Shown piece by piece: positions 35,345-42,230 of a stretch of DNA of 64,000 nucleotides; positions within the stretch are counted from its first letter, which is position 1; every line of letters starts with the position of its first letter. Below the pieces are notes generated by a model. The model was not told the DNA's origin. It saw nothing but the letters and a program-made list of their open reading frames with translations, and ran no database searches. Both the position numbers and the translations under genes were made by a program. Origin of the DNA: DAOSXA01 sp964526835 (GTDB taxonomy: Bacteria > Zixibacteria > MSB-5A5 > GN15 > FEB-12); the NCBI GenBank assembly GCA_964526835.1, contig CAZGMK010000002.1, positions 62,001 to 126,000 on the forward strand, written 5' to 3'.

Positions 35345-37675
35345 CTACGGATTACCACACGGCTTCGGACCGCCGTTGAACATGTAATCTACAAGCCAGA
35401 CCAGATCAGCAATATTCACTACAGGATTGCAGTCCAGCGAACCGATAATTCTGTGCGGCATCGGTGCCGGACCGTTGTCGAACATGTACTCGACCAGGTA
35501 TACCAGGTCAGCTATGTTAATCTCGCCGTTCCAGTCGACATCCCCATAGTACCGGAATACATTCATCCGTATCTGCATCGGCTGGGGACTGTTGTCCGCC
35601 TCGGGAGCGTGAATCCACATCGTGTCCATGTATGTCCCGAGCGGGAAGCCGGATGAATTCACGTTGTAGAAGATCGTCTGCGGAGCGGTGCCGTCCTGAT
35701 CGTCCAGAAACGCCCAGGGAATATCCTCCTGAATATCGAAGTCCATGCAGCCGCCGTACAGATTCCAAACCTCGAAAACCGCGAAAGGCGAAGGTCCCGA
35801 ATTCTCCTGTGTCAGCAGTACCCCGGAATCCAGAGGCAGGTAAATATGCGGCTGCTGTTCCTCCGCCAACACGTGATAGGCGACCACCAGCAGGTGAGGG
35901 GAATCAAGCGCTTTCGGTGCACGAACCCAGATAGAATCGTAATAGGTACCCAGCGGGAGATCGAGATAGTTCGAGGTGACGGTAAACTCCTCCGGCAGGA
36001 TGCCATGAACCAGATTGACGCTGAAGAAGTCGGTCGAGTCGAAATCCAGATAGACATCAACCGGGTTATCGCCGCCCAGATTGTTGGCCAGGAACTTGCG
36101 CACCGGCGCCGACTTGCCATAACCCATCGAGCAATCGTATACATTGAAGTGCAGCGTATCCTGGGCTACATAAAGGCGGGCCGGGTTGTTCACGAAATGG
36201 AACCAGAAAACTACCGGCTGAGGGGAGTTAATCGCTTCATTGGAGTTGACCCAGACCGTATCGTAGAAATCATTGCCGGATTGTGCCCCGGCCAGATCGA
36301 AGTACACCGTCACAGTCGCGGGGGCCGTACCGGTGTCGGGGTCGAAACCGACTATCCTGGGCGAGGACTCGGTGAAGTAGAAGCTCATTGTCCCCGCTCC
36401 ACCGTTGAGCACCTCGAAAGTACGCGGCAGGATAGTGTCGGTCGGCATATCGACGATAACCGGTACCGTCGATGGATTGACCTCGATGATAGGTAGATCC
36501 GAACCAATCGACAGATTTACCGGGATCAACACCGGGTCGTTGGACGCGGCCGGATCGCTCACTGTGATAGTGTCGTAGTAATCACCGAAGGCCAGCCCGG
36601 TAATATCAACCGTCAGCGTAACGTCGCCGGAATCGATGCCCGCGGTCGGCGCCAGCGAAAGCCAGGTCTCATTGTTGCTGACCGTCCAGTTCAGTGTCTG
36701 CCCGCCGACATTTGTGATCGTCAATGTCTTCGGGTCCGGGTCATCGCCCCCCGCCACGGCGTTGAAGAAGAACTGGGCGGGATCAACCCCGATCTCCGGC
36801 GGCGGCTCGACAAGCGTCAGCTCTACCGTCACCCAAACCGGCGAGTTATCGGCCTCGGGTGCTTCGATCATGAACGAATCCACATAGGTTCCGGCACCCA
36901 AACCGTCAATATCAACCATCACCAACCCGGTCTGCGGTGTGGTTCCGGTTATCGGGTTGACGGTCACCCACGGAATGTTGTTGGTCACATCGAAATCGAC
37001 CGCGTCACCCGTACTGGTGATCTCGATCGGCTGATTCGGGGGATCGGCGCCACCGACCGTCCCGGTGAAGGCGAATGAATCAGGAATCACCACCAGATCG
37101 ATCGGCGGCACATAGGCAGTATCAGTGTGTATTGCCGGCCCGGTCCAGAAAGGAAAGTAATCGCCCACGCCCTCTCCGCCGACAAATTTGTAGGTCGTCG
37201 ATGTGGAATAGGCCAGGGTATCGATCACGATCGAGTCGGTCGCCTGCCAGTCCGACAGCGTAAAGTAATAGCTGGCCCACAGACGCCGGCTCGGATGCGG
37301 GGGGACTCCTGGTCCGAACATCTTGGCGCCGCCGAAGAGGAATCTCTGGTTGGCGTTGGTCACGTTGATGTCGCTGTCCTCATAAACAAATGGCCCGATC
37401 TCGAAGTGGTCCTCGGTTAGCTGCGAAGCTACCGCCGAATCCATTTGCATATTCGGGTTGTCCCACGAGAACCCGACAGTGGCGCCCTCCACATAGTTGG
37501 AATCGTTGAAGACGTAAAGATCTAGCTGGGCCTTCATCTGCCCCGTCGTGAAATCCGGAGCCACCGTGAAGATCATGTCCACGGTGTCCGGGGCTCCCGC
37601 CCCCATCGTCTCTGCCGCCGCATTGCCACCGGCCAGAATGGCCAGTAGCGCCGCCGCCACGAGTAGCTTTCTCAT
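35345..37675 (-). CDS. Secreted BACON-type repeat protein with C-terminal dockerin-like repeats
   Basis: 776 residues, unrecognised as a named protein. A signal peptide (MRKLLVAAALLAILAGGNAAA) leads into a ~150-residue N-terminal beta domain (about 25-180) with a cohesin-like look (VFNDSNYVEGATVGFSWDN). Then come about five Ig-like BACON-type repeats of ~95 residues (about 185-705), each with a 'NN-W-x-x-V-x-P' strand and an end such as 'DSFMIEAPEADNSP'. The last 70 residues hold two dockerin-like repeats (NIADLVYLVEYMFDNGPAP and NIADLVWLVDYMFNGGPKP). Probably a surface or matrix protein. The start at 37675 has AAGGAGG 8 bases upstream; 37702 is also open. Confidence 0.82.
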   Translation of the reverse strand: MRKLLVAAALLAILAGGNAAAETMGAGAPDTVDMIFTVAPDFTTGQMKAQLDLYVFNDSNYVEGATVGFSWDNPNMQMDSAVASQLTEDHFEIGPFVYEDSDINVTNANQRFLFGGAKMFGPGVPPHPSRRLWASYYFTLSDWQATDSIVIDTLAYSTSTTYKFVGGEGVGDYFPFWTGPAIHTDTAYVPPIDLVVIPDSFAFTGTVGGADPPNQPIEITSTGDAVDFDVTNNIPWVTVNPITGTTPQTGLVMVDIDGLGAGTYVDSFMIEAPEADNSPVWVTVELTLVEPPPEIGVDPAQFFFNAVAGGDDPDPKTLTITNVGGQTLNWTVSNNETWLSLAPTAGIDSGDVTLTVDITGLAFGDYYDTITVSDPAASNDPVLIPVNLSIGSDLPIIEVNPSTVPVIVDMPTDTILPRTFEVLNGGAGTMSFYFTESSPRIVGFDPDTGTAPATVTVYFDLAGAQSGNDFYDTVWVNSNEAINSPQPVVFWFHFVNNPARLYVAQDTLHFNVYDCSMGYGKSAPVRKFLANNLGGDNPVDVYLDFDSTDFFSVNLVHGILPEEFTVTSNYLDLPLGTYYDSIWVRAPKALDSPHLLVVAYHVLAEEQQPHIYLPLDSGVLLTQENSGPSPFAVFEVWNLYGGCMDFDIQEDIPWAFLDDQDGTAPQTIFYNVNSSGFPLGTYMDTMWIHAPEADNSPQPMQIRMNVFRYYGDVDWNGEINIADLVYLVEYMFDNGPAPMPHRIIGSLDCNPVVNIADLVWLVDYMFNGGPKPCGNP

Positions 37676-38058
37676 CCTATGAGCCTCCTTGCATATCGGC
37701 ATGTACGGTTTTTCTCATATGAGTCGCATGAAATATGACTTCGTTCTCTTTTTTTCCGTTCCCGAGGACCTATTATCCCGCTGAGCGACAGGACCGCGCT
37801 GACTCCCCGCGGTGTCATCTTGCTCCCTGTCCGGCCGTCGGTGCGGCCGCAAGCCACAGTGTCATATACAACCAGACTTCGTCGGCCCCCGTTCCCGGCA
37901 CACGCGAACACAGCACACTCGGACCGGAATTCAGCCGGTCACATTGTGCCTTGCCTCTGAGCGCTGTGAAATCAAGGGCTTCCGTGTTACTCTTATAGTA
38001 TGCGAAGTATCCGGTCAGACCGGCGTAGACATGCTGAGCCCTTCGCATTTGGAAGATA
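37676..38058 (-). other. Long leader of the BACON-type gene
   Basis: About 370 bases lie between the predicted promoter (38053-38081) and the start codon at 37675. I see no convincing ORF or RNA gene in it. It contains copy 2 of the shared 16-bp motif (37905-37920). The length suggests a regulatory 5' leader. Confidence 0.4.
37905..37920 (-). promoter_or_regulatory. Shared 16-bp motif, copy 2
   Basis: Minus-strand GAGTGTGCTGTGTTCG, 230 bases upstream of the BACON-type start, 15 of 16 bases identical to copy 1 at 35199. Confidence 0.4.
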
Positions 38059-38081
38059 GTATCGTGGTCTGTGAGTGTCAA
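38053..38081 (-). promoter_or_regulatory. Strong sigma-70-like promoter, BACON-type gene
   Basis: Minus strand TTGACA (38076-38081), 17 bases, TATCTT (38053-38058). Same -10 as at dcd and the TolB-like gene. It points toward the start at 37675. Confidence 0.5.
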
Positions 38082-38183
38082 GTGATTTCCCCGTTAGACT
38101 CGGTGCCGGCAGTCGCTTGCGCCGTTATGGCAGCCGACATTCAGCCGTCCCCCCGATCGACAAACCCGCCCCTGACGGATTGA

Positions 38184-38699
38184 TTACAGGCTGATTCCGC
38201 GCTGGAAAGGCTTGAACGCCGGCTTCTGTTCCGGCTCATTGGCGGGTCCGAATTGCACGGTACAATCCCGCGGCAGGCTTGGGTAGTCGGCCGCCGGCGC
38301 CAACGCCTGGTTTTTCCGAGCCTCCACTAACCCGACCGCTATCTTGATTTGCTTGCTGTGCTCCTTCAACAGGCGCATCCGGGACGACCCCTCCTGCAGG
38401 TGCCGGGAATTGCCGGTGAAGGCCATGACAAATTCGGGGTTGGACGAGAGGACCTGCACCGACTTCATACGGCCGGCGCCAAGTTTGTCTTGTTTGTCGC
38501 TGATGAACTTGAGCAGCGCAAAGAAAGCCCCGAACTCGATATCGATGGGCTCGCCTTCCGCCCGGCAACGAAACAGAATACCGAGATCCGGGATGGCGAA
38601 TACCAACATGCCGCGACTAAGCCCTTGATCGGCCAGGCGCGGATCGACTCGACGGTTCTGAAATGATGCTATGAAACAGCGCAGCGGCTTGTCGGGCAT
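38184..38699 (-). CDS. Hypothetical protein
   Basis: Unrecognised 171-residue protein (MPDKPLRCFIASFQNRRVD...). Mixed alpha/beta composition, no signal peptide, membrane helix or clear motif. It has a Gly-Phe-rich core (FGAFFALLKFISDK) and a polar, proline-rich tail (QFGPANEPEQKPAFKPF). The ATG at 38699 is chosen over 38705 and a farther frame to 38750 because the protein becomes compact there; no good ribosome site supports any of them. The minus-strand codon use is like its neighbours. Function unknown. Confidence 0.55.
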   Translation of the reverse strand: MPDKPLRCFIASFQNRRVDPRLADQGLSRGMLVFAIPDLGILFRCRAEGEPIDIEFGAFFALLKFISDKQDKLGAGRMKSVQVLSSNPEFVMAFTGNSRHLQEGSSRMRLLKEHSKQIKIAVGLVEARKNQALAPAADYPSLPRDCTVQFGPANEPEQKPAFKPFQRGISL

Positions 38700-38840
38700 A
38701 TCCATGGACCGGTGACAAGCAAGACCGATGCCGGAGACTAGCAGCCGCAACCGACCACGATCTCATTGCCCTGCAGTCGATTATAGAGTCCAACAGAGCT
38801 CGACCGAGCTCGCTGCGCAAGGAATTACAACATCTCGGAA

Positions 38841-38859
38841 ACGCGGCTGCAAACCGCGT
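38841..38859 (-). terminator. Terminator-like hairpin after the thioesterase
   Basis: ACGCGG (38841-38846) and CCGCGT (38854-38859) form a 6-bp stem about 9 bases after the thioesterase stop on the minus strand, followed by TTT. Confidence 0.35.
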
Positions 38860-38867
38860 GTCGGGCT

Positions 38868-39296
38868 TCAACCAATCGAGCCCCTGAGCAACTCCCGCAT
38901 TTCGGGGCGAGCCTCAAGGTATTTGCCAGTGGCGCTGGCCACGACCTGACCACCGACCCGGACTTCTCCCTCGGTGAAGTACATCCGCCCCTTGCGGCGT
39001 GTCACCCAGCCGGTCAAGAACAGGCGGTCGCCGGTGCGCACCGGGGCCATGAAACGAACGGTCAGCTCGGCGGTGACAGCATAGACATCCTTCGCCAGAA
39101 TAGCCTTGATCATCACCTCGTCGAGCATGGTCGAGATGATGCCTCCGTGAAAGATGCTCCGATAGCCCTCGTAGTGCTGATGGGCAACGACCTCCGAGAC
39201 CGCCTTGTCGCCGTCGCAATAGAACCTGGCCTTCAGTCCAATGGGGTTCTGATCGCCGCAGACAAAGCAACCGGAGTATTTGACTATTTCATTCAT
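38868..39296 (-). CDS. PaaI-like hotdog-fold thioesterase
   Basis: 142 residues of the hotdog-fold acyl-CoA thioesterase superfamily. The catalytic helix region reads FHGGIISTMLDEVM, the hallmark of PaaI/YbgC-like enzymes, and the N-terminus is YSGCFVCGDQNPIGLKARF, common in this subfamily. It hydrolyses some CoA thioester; the substrate is not predictable from sequence. It is a single gene, next to a hypothetical gene downstream and a lipoprotein gene upstream, with no clear operon link. Confidence 0.82.
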   Translation of the reverse strand: MNEIVKYSGCFVCGDQNPIGLKARFYCDGDKAVSEVVAHQHYEGYRSIFHGGIISTMLDEVMIKAILAKDVYAVTAELTVRFMAPVRTGDRLFLTGWVTRRKGRMYFTEGEVRVGGQVVASATGKYLEARPEMRELLRGSIG

Positions 39297-39358
39297 GACC
39301 GCAAGTTAGCGACTGATCGAGGACCTGCCAAGCAGAAGGTGGTCATAGACCTGCAATG

Positions 39359-39385
39359 AAAAAGCCCGACGTGGAGCCGGGCTTT
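39359..39385 (-). terminator. Terminator after the lipoprotein gene
   Basis: AAAGCCCG (39361-39368) and CGGGCTTT (39378-39385) form an 8-bp stem; read on the minus strand it is followed by TTTTTC. It lies just after the lipoprotein stop. Confidence 0.65.
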
Positions 39386-39407
39386 GAAAGTGCAAACAGT
39401 ATCGGGC

Positions 39408-40274
39408 TCAGTTCGAGCTTGGAGGAGTACACATATCCCGAGTGTAAGTCCAGACCGTGTTGCCGCTGGTTACTTCGACACTCAGGGTACCGTCTTCGAA
39501 AGTACCTCCGACTTCCCAGTCGCTTCTCGTGGCCGATGCACTACCCTTTTGATAGGAAGCTTCCACGTCGGCGACGAATGAACCCTCGCAGGGGCAGTTC
39601 GAGGCATTATCGATATTCGAGGTCGAACCCGGCAGTCCGGACTCGCCGATCTTGAACCCGGTCAGGGTGATGTCAAAGTCATAGGAGCGCTTCACCGTTG
39701 AGTCACTATAGACCGTCTGGTTATAGTAGACGGCCTCCGCGGTTCCGCTGACAGTGGTGTTGGCCTGGTAGAAGCCGCCGAAAGTCAAACCGGCGCGCCC
39801 GGTGGCGGTGTCCGTGCTGTTGTCCTGCGCAGCGTTCTTGCGCCAGCGATGAATGAAGCTCATCGCCTGGGCGTTGGTCGGGGCGCGCTGGGGCACACCG
39901 TCCTTGACAAACTGGATCGAGTCGTGGATCCAGAAGTTGTTTCCGGTGGCAAGACTGGTCAGACCAATCGTATGCCAACCATCGCTGTAATTCGTTTCGA
40001 CTCCACCTTCACCACCCGGATCGACGGCATACTGAGCCGGGAGATCGGCCCCGTCGAGACCCTGCAGAGCATTGAGGCCGTGCATGAAGAAATCGAGCGT
40101 GGAATCAGCCATGGCGTCGATCTGCGCCCGGACAGCGACGAATTCCGGGTCTGACAACGAACCAATGGTCGTGGCTGGCGTAGTCGACTTGTCATCACTA
40201 CAACCGGCAAAAACCAGCGTCAGCATCATGATTGAGGCCAGGCCCGAAACGAAGAGTCGTTTCTGAAAACGCAT
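39408..40274 (-). CDS. Predicted lipoprotein
   Basis: 288 residues of unknown family. The signal peptide ends in a lipobox (LVFAGC, Cys near residue 25), predicting lipid attachment. The mature part is mostly beta strand with many Thr, Asp and Ser residues, a short helix (DPEFVAVRAQIDAMADSTLDFFMHGL) near the start and conserved-looking CPCEG near the middle. AAAGGAGA sits 6 bases before the ATG at 40274; the frame extends to 40289. It follows argF after 49 bases but a functional link is not evident. Confidence 0.72.
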   Translation of the reverse strand: MRFQKRLFVSGLASIMMLTLVFAGCSDDKSTTPATTIGSLSDPEFVAVRAQIDAMADSTLDFFMHGLNALQGLDGADLPAQYAVDPGGEGGVETNYSDGWHTIGLTSLATGNNFWIHDSIQFVKDGVPQRAPTNAQAMSFIHRWRKNAAQDNSTDTATGRAGLTFGGFYQANTTVSGTAEAVYYNQTVYSDSTVKRSYDFDITLTGFKIGESGLPGSTSNIDNASNCPCEGSFVADVEASYQKGSASATRSDWEVGGTFEDGTLSVEVTSGNTVWTYTRDMCTPPSSN

Positions 40275-40323
40275 AGCGTCTCCTTTCACATGTCTTTCGC
40301 CCCGTCACGGGCCCGGCCAAAGG

Positions 40324-41229
40324 CTACTGCGCGAGCAGGAAGGCCATAATGGCCTTCTGGATGTGCAACCGGTTCTCCGCCTCATCGAAGACCACCGACT
40401 GGGGTCCGTCCATGACCTCATCGGTTATTTCCTTGCCCCTCTCAGCCGGCAGGCAGTGCATCACGATCGCCTTCGGATTGGCGCCCTTCAACAGGGTGCT
40501 ATTAACTTGATACTTCCTTAGCTTTCTTTCCTTCTCTTCCGCCTGATGTTTCTGGCCCATCGAGGCCCAGACATCCGTATAGACTACATCGGCATCGTCA
40601 ACTGCTTCTTTAGGATCGGCGGTTATCAGTACATTGCTGTCGCTGTTCTTCTGCGCCCTCTTGACAATGTCGGGATCGGGTCGGCAATCCTCCGCCGTGC
40701 CGATGCGCAGATCGATCGGTATCAGCGACGCCAGGTTCAGCCAGCTGTTGGCGATGTTATTGCCGTCACCGACATAGGCCACCTTGTAGGGTTCCTCGGT
40801 GTCAAGGTGCTCGATGGCCGTGAAGTAATCGCCCAGAATCTGGCATGGGTGAACCAGGTCGGTAAGGCCATTGACCACCGGGACCGAGGCATAGCGGGCC
40901 AGTTCCTCGACATCTGACTGGGCGAATGTTCGAATCATGATCAGGCCGACGTAGCGTGAAAGAACCCGGGCGGCGTCGGCGACTGTCTCCCGCTCACCGA
41001 GTTTGATCTCAGGGCCGGTGATATAGATCGGCTTACCACCCAGCTCGCTGATACCTACCTCGAACGAGATGCGGGTTCTCAAGGAAGGCTTGGTGAAGAT
41101 ACAGGCCGCTGACTTGCCCTCCAGAGGGCGGGGTCTCTCCTGGCCTTTCTTCATACGGGCGCACAGGTCGAAGATACCGCGGACTTCCTCAGAAGTGAAA
41201 TCGGTGATCTGACAAAGGGAACGAGGCAT
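40324..41229 (-). CDS. argF: Ornithine carbamoyltransferase
   Basis: Makes citrulline from ornithine and carbamoyl phosphate in arginine synthesis. 301 residues. It has the carbamoyl-phosphate loop FTKPSLRTRISFEVG (STRTR-like), the HPCQ motif at HPCQILGDY, the ornithine-side DVWASMGQ, and the C-terminal HCLPAERG, which together separate it from aspartate and N-acetylornithine transcarbamylases. A normal length for the family. A promoter (41276-41304) lies about 47-75 bases upstream. No other arginine gene is in the window. Confidence 0.94.
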   Translation of the reverse strand: MPRSLCQITDFTSEEVRGIFDLCARMKKGQERPRPLEGKSAACIFTKPSLRTRISFEVGISELGGKPIYITGPEIKLGERETVADAARVLSRYVGLIMIRTFAQSDVEELARYASVPVVNGLTDLVHPCQILGDYFTAIEHLDTEEPYKVAYVGDGNNIANSWLNLASLIPIDLRIGTAEDCRPDPDIVKRAQKNSDSNVLITADPKEAVDDADVVYTDVWASMGQKHQAEEKERKLRKYQVNSTLLKGANPKAIVMHCLPAERGKEITDEVMDGPQSVVFDEAENRLHIQKAIMAFLLAQ

Positions 41230-41275
41230 GATACCTCCTTGCTGAAGGGGGTTATTGGTTGGTCAAATTTCGCCA

Positions 41276-41304
41276 AATAAAGAGGGCGGGGAGCTGCAAG
41301 TCAA
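41276..41304 (-). promoter_or_regulatory. Promoter for argF
   Basis: Minus strand TTGACT (41299-41304), 17 bases, TTTATT (41276-41281). No ARG-box was recognised. Confidence 0.4.
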
Positions 41305-41390
41305 GGGACGGAATACCGCATCGGCGAGAGCCGACCGCGATAAAAGCTTGCCACGGGCAACTACGGAGTCGATTATACGTAGACTTGGCA

Positions 41391-41404
41391 GGGCAGTACT
41401 GCCC
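41391..41404. promoter_or_regulatory. Perfect 14-bp palindrome upstream of the LiaF-like gene
   Basis: GGGCAGTACTGCCC reads the same on both strands and lies 17 bases upstream of the ATG at 41422. It has no loop, so it is better seen as a DNA operator than an RNA hairpin. Confidence 0.35.
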
Positions 41405-41421
41405 GGACAGGCAAGGTGTCT

Positions 41422-42138
41422 ATGAGCGTTCGTCGGCTGGTATTCGGAATCGTGTTGATCGCCATCGGGCTATGGCTTTGGGCAAGGGCGATGGAGTGGA
41501 TATGGTGGGACTTCGGGGACCTCTTCGGTTTCCTTCTGCCGGTAGGTCTGATTGCCCTCGGGGTGTGGCTCATGGTTCGGCGCAAGCAACAGTATGACCG
41601 AATCCGAGCGGCAACTGCCTTCCACCGACACGAGGCTGAAAGTGGCGCCACCGGCTCGGCCGGGAGCTCGGCATTCGGCTCTCCCCCGCCCCCCCCCCCG
41701 CCGCCTCCCGGCGACGACCGGGAACAGGCTCAGTCAACCTATACGGGGCCATCTGTCGATCCCGAAGGGCGACTCCGTTACAGCAAAGGGATAGGGGACC
41801 TTAATATCGACTGCAATGGGCGGAGCTTGCGGAATGTCGAGATATCTATGGGAATCGGCGACGTGGAATTGCGCCTGCATGGCGGCGTTCTGAGCAAAGG
41901 CCTCAACCGGGTCATTGTATCCGGGTTCATTGGTGACATTCGCATATACCTGCCCCCCGGCATGCCTTACTTCGCCCACTGTTCCAATTCCGTGGGCGAC
42001 GTTGAGTTGGCCGGACGACGCGCCTCCGGCTTTGGCAACAATCTGGATGGCCAGTCGGAGGACTACGAGTCGGCCGAGAGCAGGCTCTACATCGCCGCCA
42101 ACAACTTCATCGGGGATATCCGAGTCTACCGCATCTGA
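41422..42138 (+). CDS. LiaF-like membrane protein with a poly-C/proline tract
   Basis: 238 residues. Two N-terminal membrane helices (about 5-25 and 30-55; 'RRLVFGIVLIAIGLWLW', 'FLLPVGLIALGVWLMV') lead to a linker with nine prolines encoded by C-rich codons, then a ~120-residue C-terminal domain of repeated Gly-Asp strands (YSKGIGDLNID, SMGIGDVELRL, GFIGDIRIYLP, NFIGDIRVYRI), as in LiaF and related cell-wall-stress proteins. A run of 11 C residues (41689-41699) lies in the linker. AAGG precedes the ATG by about 5 bases. Its regulator is unknown. Confidence 0.78.
   Translation: MSVRRLVFGIVLIAIGLWLWARAMEWIWWDFGDLFGFLLPVGLIALGVWLMVRRKQQYDRIRAATAFHRHEAESGATGSAGSSAFGSPPPPPPPPPGDDREQAQSTYTGPSVDPEGRLRYSKGIGDLNIDCNGRSLRNVEISMGIGDVELRLHGGVLSKGLNRVIVSGFIGDIRIYLPPGMPYFAHCSNSVGDVELAGRRASGFGNNLDGQSEDYESAESRLYIAANNFIGDIRVYRI
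41689..41699 (+). repeat. Poly-C(11) tract inside the LiaF-like gene
   Basis: Eleven consecutive C bases in the proline linker. Gain of one C would move the frame and end the protein at about 41794, before the C-terminal domain. Confidence 0.85.
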
Positions 42139-42230
42139 TGCAAGGCCACACAGCTACACATGTTCAGACGAAACGATTGCGAGTCCGCCGAGTAACTCCT
42201 GCCGGGAGCAAGGGGATCGCGAGGCACTGG

